Numbered from the stretch's first letter, positions 16,373 to 26,670 are shown. The stretch is 64,000 nt of DNA from Streptomyces sp. R302 (GCF_012927245.1 NZ_JABBGE010000009.1:186001-250000); one strand, 5' to 3'. Notes: a model not told the origin generated them from the letters alone. Program-made: numbers and translations.

Positions 16373-16980
16373 GCGAGGAGACCGCGGGCTTCGAGGAGAA
16401 GCCCGACGTCCCCTCCGGCGACGCCGCCGAGGCCGCCGAGTCCACCGAGGACACGGCGGCCCCGGCCGGGGACGTGACGGACACGGCTCTCCTGGCGCAG
16501 CTGGACCAGGCCCGCACGGCGCTCTCCGAGCGCACCGCGGACCTCCAGCGGCTCCAGGCCGAGTACCAGAACTACCGGCGCCGGGTCGAGCGGGACCGGG
16601 TCACGGTCAAGGAGATCGCGGTCGCGAGCCTCCTGTCCGACCTGCTCCCGGTCCTCGACGACATCGGCCGGGCCCGGGACCACAGCGAACTGGTGGGCGG
16701 CTTCAAGTCGGTCGCCGAGTCCCTGGAGACCGTCGTCGCCAAGATGGGGCTCCAGCAGTTCGGCAAGGAGGGCGAGCCCTTCGACCCGACGATCCACGAG
16801 GCCCTGATGCACTCGTACGCGCCGGACGTCACCGAGACGACCTGCGTCGCGATCCTGCAGCCGGGGTACCGGATCGGCGAGCGGACCATCCGGCCCGCCC
16901 GCGTGGCCGTCGCCGAGCCCCAGCCGGGGGCGCAGGGCAAGGCGGAGGAGTCCGAGGACTCCGAGAAGGACAGCGAGTAG
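16369..16980 (+). CDS. grpE: nucleotide exchange factor GrpE
   Basis: This 203-aa protein has an acidic N-terminus and a long helix (LQRLQAEYQNYRRRVERD), then the GrpE beta-domain block FDPTIHEALMHSYAPDV and VLQPGYRIGERTIRPARVAV-like ending (here ILQPGYRIGERTIRPARVAV). It releases ADP from DnaK. The GTG start overlaps the dnaK stop (GTGA), which implies translational coupling. dnaJ follows after 34 bases. Confidence 0.97.
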   Translation: MSEETAGFEEKPDVPSGDAAEAAESTEDTAAPAGDVTDTALLAQLDQARTALSERTADLQRLQAEYQNYRRRVERDRVTVKEIAVASLLSDLLPVLDDIGRARDHSELVGGFKSVAESLETVVAKMGLQQFGKEGEPFDPTIHEALMHSYAPDVTETTCVAILQPGYRIGERTIRPARVAVAEPQPGAQGKAEESEDSEKDSE

Positions 16981-17014
16981 AAGGCCACACCCGCGCGCGG
17001 GAGGAGGGACGTCG

Positions 17015-18193
17015 ATGAGCACGAAGGACTTCGTCGAGAAGGACTACTACAAGGTCCTCGGCGTCCCCAAGGACGCCACCGAGGCCGAGATCAAGAAGGC
17101 GTACCGGAAGCTCGCCCGCGAGAACCATCCGGACGCCAACAAGGGCGACGCCAAGGCCGAGGAGCGCTTCAAGGAGATCTCCGAGGCGAACGACGTCCTC
17201 GGCGACGCCAAGAAGCGCAAGGAGTACGACGAGGCGCGCGCCCTCTTCGGGAACGGCGGCTTCCGAGCCGGCGGGCCCGGGGGCGGCGGCTCGTTCAACT
17301 TCGACCTGGGCGACCTCTTCGGGGGCGCCCAGGGCGGGGCCGGCGGCTTCGGCGGCGGCGGTGGCGGCATCGGGGACGTGTTCGGTGGTCTGTTCAACCG
17401 CGGCGGCGGCGCGGGTGCCCGCACCCAGCCCCGGCGCGGCCAGGACATCGAGTCCGAGGTGACGCTCAGCTTCACCGAGGCGATCGAGGGCGCGACCGTG
17501 CCCCTGCGGATGTCCAGCCAGCAGCCCTGTACGGCCTGTTCGGGCACCGGCGACAAGAACGGCACGCCCCGGGTGTGCCCGACCTGCGTCGGCACCGGCC
17601 AGGTCTCGCGCGGCAGCGGCGGCGGCTTCTCGCTGACCGACCCGTGCGTGGACTGCAAGGGCCGCGGCCTGATCGCCGAGCACCCCTGCGAGGTCTGCAA
17701 GGGCTCCGGCCGGGCCAAGTCCTCGCGGACCATGCAGGTCCGGATCCCGGCGGGCGTCTCCGACGGGCAGAAGATCCGGCTGCGCGGCAAGGGCGCCCCG
17801 GGCGAGCGCGGCGGACCCCACGGCGACCTGTTCGTCGTGGTGCACGTCGACGCCCACCCGGTCTTCGGGCGCAAGGACGACAACCTCACCGTCACGGTGC
17901 CGGTGTCCTTCACGGAGGCGGCGCTCGGCGGCGAGATCAAGGTCCCGACCCTCGGCGGCCCCGCGGTCACGCTCAAGCTGCCCGCCGGCACCCCGAACGG
18001 CCGGACCATGCGCGCCCGCGGCAAGGGCGCGGTCCGCAAGGACGGCACGCGCGGCGACCTGCTGGTGACGGTGGAGGTCGCGGTGCCCAAGGAGCTGGAC
18101 GACAAGGCCCGTGAGGCCCTGGAGACCTACCGCGAGGCGACCGTCTCGACGGACCCCAGGGCGGAGCTGTTCGAGGCGGCGAAGGGAGCCTGA
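17015..18193 (+). CDS. dnaJ: chaperone DnaJ (Hsp40, type I)
   Basis: This 392-aa protein has a J domain with the HPD motif at residues 38-40, a Gly/Phe-rich linker (about 80-140), four zinc-binding CxxCxGxG repeats (CTACSGTG, CPTCVGTG, CVDCKGRG, CEVCKGSG) and two C-terminal beta-barrel domains. It stimulates the DnaK ATPase and delivers clients. The ATG has GGAGG upstream. hspR begins four bases after its stop. Streptomyces usually carries a second dnaJ elsewhere; this is the operon copy. Confidence 0.97.
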   Translation: MSTKDFVEKDYYKVLGVPKDATEAEIKKAYRKLARENHPDANKGDAKAEERFKEISEANDVLGDAKKRKEYDEARALFGNGGFRAGGPGGGGSFNFDLGDLFGGAQGGAGGFGGGGGGIGDVFGGLFNRGGGAGARTQPRRGQDIESEVTLSFTEAIEGATVPLRMSSQQPCTACSGTGDKNGTPRVCPTCVGTGQVSRGSGGGFSLTDPCVDCKGRGLIAEHPCEVCKGSGRAKSSRTMQVRIPAGVSDGQKIRLRGKGAPGERGGPHGDLFVVVHVDAHPVFGRKDDNLTVTVPVSFTEAALGGEIKVPTLGGPAVTLKLPAGTPNGRTMRARGKGAVRKDGTRGDLLVTVEVAVPKELDDKAREALETYREATVSTDPRAELFEAAKGA

Positions 18194-18197
18194 CGCG

Positions 18198-18647
18198 GTG
18201 GACGGACGCAGACGCAACCCGTACGAACTGACCGACGAGACCCCGGTGTACGTCATCTCGGTGGCGGCCCAGCTGTCGGGGCTGCATCCGCAGACCCTGC
18301 GCCAGTACGACCGCCTGGGTCTGGTCTCCCCGGACCGCACGGCCGGCCGGGGCCGGCGCTACTCGGCCCGCGACATCGAACTGCTCCGCCAGGTGCAGCA
18401 GTTGTCGCAGGACGAGGGCATCAACCTCGCCGGGATCAAGCGCATCATCGAGCTGGAGAACCAGGTCGCGGCGCTCCAGTCCCGGATCGCCGAGCTCTCC
18501 GCGGCCGTCGACGGCGCGGCCGCCGCGATGCGCCAGCGCGAGGCGCAGGTGCACGCCTCGTACCGGCGCGACCTGGTGCCGTACACCGACGTGCAGCAGA
18601 CCGGCGCGCTGGTGGTCTGGCGCCCGGCTCCGAAGCGCGGCGAGTAG
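18198..18647 (+). CDS. hspR: heat-shock repressor HspR (MerR family)
   Basis: This 149-aa protein has a MerR-type helix-turn-helix near the N-terminus: YVISVAAQLSGLHPQTLRQY, then GLVSPDRTAGRGRRYSARDI. A coiled helix follows (IIELENQVAALQSRIAEL). HspR represses the dnaK operon and clpB by binding HAIR repeats with DnaK. Both targets and their HAIR sites are in this window. The GTG start lies four bases after dnaJ, making the repressor part of its own operon (autoregulation). Confidence 0.96.
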   Translation: MDGRRRNPYELTDETPVYVISVAAQLSGLHPQTLRQYDRLGLVSPDRTAGRGRRYSARDIELLRQVQQLSQDEGINLAGIKRIIELENQVAALQSRIAELSAAVDGAAAAMRQREAQVHASYRRDLVPYTDVQQTGALVVWRPAPKRGE

Positions 18648-18658
18648 TCACGCGCGAG

Positions 18659-18690
18659 AAGGCCCCTCCCCGTCCGCGGGGAGGGGCCTT
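18659..18690. terminator. terminator at end of the dnaK operon
   Basis: A perfect 14-bp stem (AAGGCCCCTCCCCG and complement) with a TCCG loop lies between convergent hspR and the LuxR-type gene. It can serve both strands. Confidence 0.88.
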
Positions 18691-18705
18691 TCCCGTGTCC
18701 CGGGG

Positions 18706-19686
18706 TCAGTTGTCCCGTTCGAGGAGGCCGGAGCGGGCGATGAGGTAGCCGAGCTGGGCGCGGCTCCCGCTGCCCAGGGTGGCGGCGAGCTTCGCTATGT
18801 GCGCCCGGCAGGTGCGGACGTTCATCCCGAGCCGGCGGGCGATGGCCTCGTCGACGTGGCCCTCGACGAGGAGCCGGGCGATGGAGCGCTGGACGCCGCT
18901 GATGCCGCTGAGCTGCGGCTGGTAGGTGACCGGGGAGTCCAGGGGCGTCGCCTGGAGCCAGAACTGGTCGAAGACCCCGCCGAGGTACTCCACGAGCCCC
19001 TGGTGGCGCAGTTCGAGGGCGATGGTGCGGTCGCGGCTGGCCGGCACGAAGGCGACCTTGCGGTCGACGATGATGAGCCGGTCGATGATCTCCTCCAGCG
19101 TGCGGACCTCGACCTCGGAGCCGATGCTTTCCAGGTACGCCAGGGTGATGGGCTGGTGGCGCGCGGTGTGCTGGTACAGGGTGCGCATCTTGATGCCCCG
19201 GCCGAGCAACGGCCGTACCCGGCGCAGGGCTTCTCCGAAGGTCTGCGCACTGCGGCCCTTCCCCGGCTGTACGGTGAGCAGTTCCGAGGTGCACGCGGCG
19301 ACGGCGCGGTCCAGGCTGTCGTTGATCCGCTCCAGTCCTTCGAGGACGGTGATGGCGTGGGTCATCGAGGGGTCGCGGGCGCCGAGGGCCATGAAGGGTT
19401 CGAAGGCGTCGGCGAGGGTGACGGTCATGCGCCGGCGCTCCTGTATCTCCTTCTCCAGCGGGTCGAGGAGGCGGGCCAGGGCGGCCGTCGGTGCCACGGG
19501 GCGGAGCCATTCGGCGTCGTCGGGGTCGGGACGCAGCAGGTCCAGGTCCATCAGGCAGGGCGCGGGCGAGATCTCGGTACGGGCGATCCGGCCTTCTCTG
19601 AGGGCCTCCGAGTAGAGCCGACTGCCCGGTTCGCACAGGTCTGCGTGCGTGTGAGAATGCACCTTTTGGTCAGGTTCTATCCGCAT
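18706..19686 (-). CDS. LuxR-type helix-turn-helix regulator beside the DPGWG peptide gene
   Basis: This 326-aa protein has an N-terminal helical region with an IQERRRMTVTLADAFEPF stretch and a middle domain with RTLYQHTARHQPITLAYLES and VDRKVAFVPASRDRTIALEL (TrmB-like regulators share this plan). It ends in a GerE-type DNA-binding domain (GVQRSIARLLVEGHVDEAIA, then RRLGMNVRTCRAHIAKLA, about residues 262-320). No receiver or P-loop domain is seen. The ATG at 19686 has GGGGG seven bases upstream. It is divergent from the DPGWG peptide gene with only 133 bases between the starts, so it probably controls that locus and itself. Relatives often sit beside small peptide or metabolite genes in Streptomyces. 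Confidence 0.82.
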   Translation of the reverse strand: MRIEPDQKVHSHTHADLCEPGSRLYSEALREGRIARTEISPAPCLMDLDLLRPDPDDAEWLRPVAPTAALARLLDPLEKEIQERRRMTVTLADAFEPFMALGARDPSMTHAITVLEGLERINDSLDRAVAACTSELLTVQPGKGRSAQTFGEALRRVRPLLGRGIKMRTLYQHTARHQPITLAYLESIGSEVEVRTLEEIIDRLIIVDRKVAFVPASRDRTIALELRHQGLVEYLGGVFDQFWLQATPLDSPVTYQPQLSGISGVQRSIARLLVEGHVDEAIARRLGMNVRTCRAHIAKLAATLGSGSRAQLGYLIARSGLLERDN

Positions 19687-19819
19687 ACGTACACCCCCAG
19701 GCTCTTGCATTACAGGAACATGATGCATTGGGCGAGTGGTGGAAACGGGATGAGTGAGCGATCGTCGTGACTTGCGGGGGAGCAGGTAGTTACACACCTT
19801 CGAGTGAGGTTGCTCGGTC
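19687..19819. promoter_or_regulatory. shared divergent promoter region of regulator and DPGWG peptide
   Basis: These 133 bases hold both promoters. TGCAT (19706-19710) and ATGCA (19723-19727) form an inverted repeat with a 12-base spacer in an AT-richer patch, a possible operator for the LuxR-type protein. TAGTTA at 19787-19792 is a plausible -10 for the peptide gene. These are visual assignments only. Confidence 0.35.
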
Positions 19820-20035
19820 ATGTCCAAGAAGCTCATACGCACCGTAGTCGGTGCCGCGCTGATGGCTGCTGCAGCTGTGGGCGCTGTCTCGATGGCCCAG
19901 GACCCGGGGTGGGGTTCGCAGACGCAGGTCGTCAGGGCCGACCCGGGCTGGGGTCTGCTGCAGCCGACGGTCGCCGATCCCGGGTGGGGTGTGGCGCCGG
20001 CCGCCGACCCCGGTTGGGGGTCCGTCAGGGCATGA
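19820..20035 (+). CDS. secreted-looking peptide with four DPGWG repeats
   Basis: This 71-aa product has a positively charged start (MSKKLIR), a hydrophobic core (TVVGAALMAAAAVGAV) and a likely signal-peptidase site after SMA at residue 26. The remaining 45 residues carry four DPGWG units at residues 28-32, 41-45, 53-57 and 63-67, with spacings of 13, 12 and 10. The linkers differ, while the pentapeptide is exact in all four even though the codons vary (GGG/GGC/GGT), so selection acts on the protein. No cysteine is present. The stop overlaps the ATG of the next gene (ATGA). I know no family for it. It could be an extracellular signal, a structural peptide or a modified-peptide precursor. The ribosome site is weak (GAGG 12 bases upstream). 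Confidence 0.8.
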   Translation: MSKKLIRTVVGAALMAAAAVGAVSMAQDPGWGSQTQVVRADPGWGLLQPTVADPGWGVAPAADPGWGSVRA

Positions 20036-20361
20036 CGGTTCCCGAAGACCCTCGTTTCCGTCGCGAGATGGCGAGTGCCTACCGGTCGGGGTGGCACTTC
20101 ATCGACCTCGTCACCGCGGTGCCGCGCCGTGGCGAGTCGTTGAAGGTCACCCTCTTCGGTGAGCCGATCGTCGTCGTCCGCGGGGACGACGAGGACATCC
20201 GTGCCTACCGGTGCCTCCGCCGTCCACGCGGCGCCCCTCAGCCCGTCCGCTGTGCCATCCGGTACGGCATGATCTTCGTCAACTTGGACCAGCGCGACCA
20301 CCAGCCGGTCGAGGCGCGGTTCGAATCCGAGACCATCTCCGCCACCCCCCGCAGTGCCTGA
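20032..20361 (+). CDS. Rieske-like small protein lacking the two histidine ligands
   Basis: This 109-aa protein begins MTVPEDPRFRREMASAYRSG, followed by WHFIDLVTAVPRRGESLKV and the typical Rieske strand LFGEPIVVVRGDDEDIRAY. Where a Rieske protein has C-x-H and C-x-x-H, this one has C61-L-R and C74-A-I-R: both cysteines stay, both histidines are arginine. The downstream IRYGMIFVNL resembles the part after the second ligand pair in ring-hydroxylase Rieske domains. It therefore probably cannot bind a normal 2Fe-2S cluster. It is translationally coupled (ATGA) to the DPGWG peptide, which points to a joint role. Alternative: a decayed oxygenase fragment, but the tidy overlap argues for a kept function. 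Confidence 0.7.
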   Translation: MTVPEDPRFRREMASAYRSGWHFIDLVTAVPRRGESLKVTLFGEPIVVVRGDDEDIRAYRCLRRPRGAPQPVRCAIRYGMIFVNLDQRDHQPVEARFESETISATPRSA

Positions 20362-20403
20362 GCGATTCCCCCGTCGTTGTAGATCGCTCAGGTGCTTCCC
20401 CCA

Positions 20404-20448
20404 CACAACGGCGCCATCGCGGACCTGAACCGCGGTGGCGCCGTTGTG
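20404..20448. terminator. terminator between convergent genes
   Basis: A 19-bp stem with one mismatch (CACAACGGCGCCATCGCGG against its near-complement) and a seven-base loop ends the DPGWG operon and the F420/PPOX gene from the other side. A short tandem CCGCGT repeat (20453-20476) follows. Confidence 0.8.
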
Positions 20449-20477
20449 CTTCTCCGCGTCCGCGTCCGCGTCCGCGG

Positions 20478-20882
20478 TCAGGCGCGGCCCATCGCCCGGG
20501 TGAGGGCGATCTCGATGACGACCCGGTCGGGGTTGGGCGTCGGGGTGCGGCCGTAGCGCTCGGCGTAGCGCGCCACCGCGTCGGCGACCTCCGCCTCCTC
20601 CGTACGGATCCGGGCGACGCCCTCCAGGGTGGCCCAGCGCCCCTTGTCGACCTGGCAGACCGCGACCCGCGCGCCCTCCGCGCCCGCCGCGAGCACGTTC
20701 GCGACCTTCCTGCTGTGCTTGTTGGTGATGACCCGCGCCAGGCCGTGCTCGGGGTCGTACGTGACGCCGACGGCCACCACGTGCGGGGTGCCGTCCGGGC
20801 GCGGGGTGGTCAGCGTGCACATGTGGTACTCGCGCCAGAAGCCGATGTACGAGTCCGTGGGGTTCCTCGGGTCAGTCGCCAT
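20478..20882 (-). CDS. PPOX-class (F420/FMN split-barrel) oxidoreductase
   Basis: This 134-aa protein has the split-barrel pattern of pyridoxamine-5'-phosphate oxidase-like proteins: MCTLTTPRPDGTPHVVAVGV, HSRKVANVL and ARVAVCQVDKGRWATLEGVA. Actinobacterial members of this size often use F420 or FMN to reduce small molecules, or bind haem or biliverdin; the cofactor cannot be decided here. It is divergent from clpB, with the clpB HAIR operator in the space between the two starts, so HspR might also affect it. Confidence 0.82.
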   Translation of the reverse strand: MATDPRNPTDSYIGFWREYHMCTLTTPRPDGTPHVVAVGVTYDPEHGLARVITNKHSRKVANVLAAGAEGARVAVCQVDKGRWATLEGVARIRTEEAEVADAVARYAERYGRTPTPNPDRVVIEIALTRAMGRA

Positions 20883-20919
20883 GCCCGGAAACTACCTCCG
20901 TGCGGCCCGCCTCCGATAC

Positions 20920-20940
20920 CTTGAGCGGAATAGACTCAAC
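20920..20940 (+). promoter_or_regulatory. HspR operator (HAIR) of clpB
   Basis: CTTGAGC, 7 bases, ACTCAAC: 12 of 14 positions match the HAIR consensus. It lies 64 bases before the clpB start. clpB is a known HspR target in Streptomyces. Confidence 0.88.
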
Positions 20941-21004
20941 TTTATGTACGCTGTATGAGTCAGAGCATGTGGAGAACGACCACACCCAGGAGGAGACCCC
21001 GCAC

Positions 21005-23590
<2,586 letters not shown>

Positions 23591-23696
23591 ACGTGTCAGC
23601 TCGCAGCGGATCCCGCCGGTTCCCGACCGGCGGGGCTTGCCACGGACCGGCCGGTATGGGGGAGGATGGCGACATCCGTACGAAGGGAAATACACG

Positions 23697-24227
23697 GTGA
23701 GCATCGACCCGTCCTCGATTCCGAATTTCGGGGGACAGCCCCAGCCCCAGGCAGGACCGGCGGGCCCCGTCGTCCCCGACCAGGACCTGGTGAAGCAGCT
23801 CCTGGAGCAGATGGAGCTCAAGTACGTCGTCGACGACGAGGGTGACCTCGCGGCGCCGTGGGAGGACTTCCGCACGTACTTCATGTTCCGCGGCGAGAAC
23901 GAGCAGCAGGTGTTCTCGGTGCGTACGTTCTACGACCGTCCGCACTCGGCCGACGACCGCGCCAAGGTCCTCGACGCGATCGACGACTGGAACCGCCGCA
24001 CCCTGTGGCCGAAGGTCTACACCCACCTGCACGAGGAGGAGGACGGCTCCGCCACCCTCCGTCTCATCGGTGAGGCGCAGATGCTGATCGGCACCGGCGT
24101 CGCCCTGGAGCACTTCGTGTCCTCCACGGTGAGCTGGGTCCGCGCCTCCATCGAGTTCGACAAGTGGATCGTCGAGCAGTTCGGTCTGGCCTCCCCGGAG
24201 GAGAAGTCCGAGGGCGACGAGGCCTGA
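23697..24227 (+). CDS. YbjN-domain protein
   Basis: This 176-aa protein has a Pro/Gln-rich N-terminus, then the YbjN pattern: LLEQMELKYVVDDEGDLAAP, YFMFRGENEQQVFSVRTFYD, AIDDWNRRTLWPKVY and GVALEHFVSSTVSWVRASIE. YbjN-like proteins are small cytoplasmic proteins that resemble type III secretion chaperones in fold and are linked to stress in enterobacteria. The GTG at 23697 is preceded by GAAGGGA. A strong terminator follows. Its place after clpB could mean it is co-expressed on heat shock, but the gap of about 100 bases leaves this open. Confidence 0.85.
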   Translation: MSIDPSSIPNFGGQPQPQAGPAGPVVPDQDLVKQLLEQMELKYVVDDEGDLAAPWEDFRTYFMFRGENEQQVFSVRTFYDRPHSADDRAKVLDAIDDWNRRTLWPKVYTHLHEEEDGSATLRLIGEAQMLIGTGVALEHFVSSTVSWVRASIEFDKWIVEQFGLASPEEKSEGDEA

Positions 24228-24246
24228 GCCCCGCCGCGACCGCGTG

Positions 24247-24276
24247 GAAGCCGGGCCCCTTCGGGGGCCCGGCTTC
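24247..24276. terminator. terminator between YbjN and aminotransferase genes
   Basis: A perfect 13-bp stem (GAAGCCGGGCCCC and complement) with a TTCG tetraloop lies between convergent genes. Confidence 0.9.
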
Positions 24277-24284
24277 CGGCGTTC

Positions 24285-25487
24285 TCAGCCCAGCCGCTTG
24301 AGCCGGGAGACGGCCTCCTCCAGGACGTCGGTCCGCTTGCAGAAGGCGAAGCGGACGAACGGCGCGCCGGCCTCGCGGTGGTCGTAGAAGACGGCGTTCG
24401 GGATGGCGACGACGCCGGCCCGCTCCGGCAGCGCGCGGCAGAAGGCGAAGCCGTCGTCGGAGCCGAGGGGGCGGATGTCGGTGGTGACGAAGTAGGTGCC
24501 CTGCGGGCGGTAGACCTCGAAGCCGGCCTCCGCGAGCCCGGCGCTCAGCAGGTCCCGCTTGGCCTGGAGGTCGGCGCGCAGGCCGTCGTAGTACGCGTCG
24601 GGGAGGCGCAGGGCCTCGGCGACCGCGTACTGGAAGGGGCCGGAGGAGACGTAGGTGAGGAACTGCTTGGCGGAGCGGACCGCGGAGGTCAGCTCCGGGC
24701 TCGCGGTGGTCCAGCCGACCTTCCAGCCGGTGAAGGAGTACGTCTTGCCGGCCGAGCCGATGGTCACCGTGCGCTCCCGCATGCCGGGGAGGGTGGCGAT
24801 CGGGACGTGCTCGGCGCCGTCGAAGAGCAGGTGCTCGTAGACCTCGTCGGTGACGACGAGCAGGTCCCGCTCGACGGCCAGCTCGGCGACGGCGGTGAGC
24901 TCGGCGCGGGTGAGGACGGTGCCGGTGGGGTTGTGGGGGGTGTTGAGGAGGATGAGGCGGGTGCGGGGGGTGACGGCGGCGCGGAGCTCGTCGAGGTCGA
25001 GCAGGAAGCGTCCGTCAGCGGCTCCGCCGCGGGGCCCCTCGTGGGGGCGGAGCGTGACCGGGACGCGGGTGCCGCCGGCCATGGCGACGCAGGCGGCGTA
25101 CGAGTCGTAGTACGGCTCCAGGGCGACGACCTCGTCGCCGGGGCCGACCAGGGCGAGGAGGGTCGCCGCGATGGCCTCGGTGGCGCCGGCGGTGACCAGG
25201 ACCTCGGTGTCGGGGTCGTACTCCAGGCCGTAGCGGGCGCGCTGGTGGTCGGCGATCGCGGTGCGCAGCTCGGGGACGCCGGGGCCGGGCGGGTACTGGT
25301 TGCCGCGGCCGTCGCGCAGGGCGCGCACCGCGGCCTCGCGGATCTCCTCGGGGCCGTCGGTGTCGGGGAAGCCCTGACCGAGGTTGATCGATCCTGTCCT
25401 GGCGGCGAGCGCGGACATCTCGGCGAAGATCGTGGTCCCGAACTCCGCGAGCCGGCGGTTGAGCGGCGCACTTGTCATGGCGTTCAT
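24285..25487 (-). CDS. class I/II PLP aminotransferase (DapC/kynurenine aminotransferase-like)
   Basis: This 400-aa fold-type I enzyme shows INLGQGFPDTDGP near the N-terminus, LVTAGATEAIAATLLAL, the LLNTPHNPTGTVLTRAEL block, VTDEVYEHL and the PLP-lysine region GSAGKTYSFTGWKVGW. It transfers amino groups between amino and keto acids in the cytoplasm. Close relatives are annotated as N-succinyldiaminopimelate aminotransferase (lysine branch) or as kynurenine/methionine aminotransferases. The two cannot be separated by eye. The ATG at 25487 is used; a second ATG lies three codons in. It is a single gene, convergent with YbjN. Confidence 0.88.
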   Translation of the reverse strand: MNAMTSAPLNRRLAEFGTTIFAEMSALAARTGSINLGQGFPDTDGPEEIREAAVRALRDGRGNQYPPGPGVPELRTAIADHQRARYGLEYDPDTEVLVTAGATEAIAATLLALVGPGDEVVALEPYYDSYAACVAMAGGTRVPVTLRPHEGPRGGAADGRFLLDLDELRAAVTPRTRLILLNTPHNPTGTVLTRAELTAVAELAVERDLLVVTDEVYEHLLFDGAEHVPIATLPGMRERTVTIGSAGKTYSFTGWKVGWTTASPELTSAVRSAKQFLTYVSSGPFQYAVAEALRLPDAYYDGLRADLQAKRDLLSAGLAEAGFEVYRPQGTYFVTTDIRPLGSDDGFAFCRALPERAGVVAIPNAVFYDHREAGAPFVRFAFCKRTDVLEEAVSRLKRLG

Positions 25488-25592
25488 CCTGGGCCGAAGC
25501 TCTGGACTTGCTCAAGTGCGCTTTGGGCCCGGCGCGGAGCGGGAATCCCCCGGGCAGAGGCGGCAGGGTGCCGCCGTACGGGGGTGAAGAGG

Positions 25593-25784
25593 ATGACGTT
25601 CCTGGTCATCATGTTCATGATCGTGATGATCGTCGGCATCGCGGTGTCGGGCGGCGGCGGCAAGGGCAGGGGGAGGAAGCGGCGCGGCGGCTGGTCCGGC
25701 GGCGGGAGCGGCGGGAGCAGCTGCGGCGGATCGAGCTCCTGCGGTTCGAGTTGCGGGGGAGGCGGCTGTGGCGGGAGTTCCTAG
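25593..25784 (+). CDS. 63-aa membrane-anchored Gly/Ser/Cys-rich protein
   Basis: The product starts with one membrane helix (MTFLVIMFMIVMIVGIAVSG), followed by a basic patch (GKGRGRKRRGG) and a tail of Gly, Ser and six Cys in a regular pattern (SCGGSSSCGSSCGGGGCGG). GGGGG lies eight bases before the ATG. The positive patch after the helix predicts a cytoplasmic tail. The Cys/Gly tail could bind metal or be cross-linked (inference). I recall similar short proteins in other Streptomyces, all of unknown function. Confidence 0.7.
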   Translation: MTFLVIMFMIVMIVGIAVSGGGGKGRGRKRRGGWSGGGSGGSSCGGSSSCGSSCGGGGCGGSS

Positions 25785-26077
25785 AGGGTCAACAGGTGTG
25801 AAGCGGGACCGGATTGGCGTTCTGGGTGCGTCTGTCGGTCGATCAGCGATCGATTCTGTTTGAACAATTGAACTGTGGGGTCCCCGAAGGGGATGGAAAC
25901 CACGGCAAGTTGGGTAAAAACGCTGCGAGTCGCCCGGAGTACGTGGTTCTCTCGCTCGTGTCAGAGACAGCCCTCGGACCGTGTGTGGACCCGAGCCGGT
26001 GCCTCCCCCCACTCCCGTTGGACCCTCTCCGGGGCGCCCCCGGCCCACCCGTCAAACCGTGTTTGCGGAGCCGACCC

Positions 26078-26596
26078 ATGCTCACCACCCTGAAGACCTC
26101 CTACACCGACACGCGCGCGGCCGACCTGGCCTGGGCCCTCGGTCGCGAGCCGCTGCCCGCGCTCGCCGTGCTCGATCTCGAACTATCCGGAGCGAAACTG
26201 CAGTTGAGACTGCTCGGCGCCTCCCATCAGGTCCTCCTCGAAGAGGACGGCCGGCACTGCTCCGAGACCGTCGCCTGCATGCCGGGCAGCAGCACCCCGC
26301 TGCCGCTCGGCGTCTCCAAGCGCGTCGGCGAATGGGAGTACGAATTCGCGGCGCGCGTCGAGACGCTCACGCAGGGCTCCTTCGCGGGCCGGGCGCAGGA
26401 GCTGCTCGCGCTGGTCGCCGACCATCCGCACGGCCTGGCCGGCACCTTCCCCGGCTCGCCGCACGCCTTCACCGCGATGCTGGCGCAGCGTCACGAGGGG
26501 CAGGTGCGCTGGCGGACCTGGCACGCCTACCCGCAGGAGGGCCAGCTCGTGGTCACCCGCACCAGGATCGGCGTCCGTATGCCCGCCGCGCTCTGA
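26078..26596 (+). CDS. DUF2617 family protein
   Basis: This 172-aa protein matches the DUF2617 family: MLTTLKTSYTDTRAADLAWA, LAVLDLELSGAKLQLRLLGA, the SKRVGEWEYEFAARVETL middle and the HAYPQEGQLVVTRTRI end. No catalytic residues are known. It begins with an ATG at 26078. It lies 74 bases upstream of the membrane spermidine-synthase-like gene and on the same strand; this pairing is usual in Streptomyces, so the two may work together. Confidence 0.85.
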   Translation: MLTTLKTSYTDTRAADLAWALGREPLPALAVLDLELSGAKLQLRLLGASHQVLLEEDGRHCSETVACMPGSSTPLPLGVSKRVGEWEYEFAARVETLTQGSFAGRAQELLALVADHPHGLAGTFPGSPHAFTAMLAQRHEGQVRWRTWHAYPQEGQLVVTRTRIGVRMPAAL

Positions 26597-26670
26597 CGCG
26601 CCTCTCCGGCGCCTCAGGTGCACTCGTGTGGGTGACAAGGGGCGAGAAGGTCGTGACGTAGCGTTACGGC

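Noticed and set aside
20453..20476. tandem CCGCGT repeat
   Set aside because: Only four short units in a gap between convergent genes. It is ordinary low-complexity GC sequence with no array character.
18706..20820. 704-codon reading of the LuxR-type gene reaching over the DPGWG locus
   Set aside because: Only the part from 19686 has family features. The upstream part is antisense of the peptide and Rieske-like genes.
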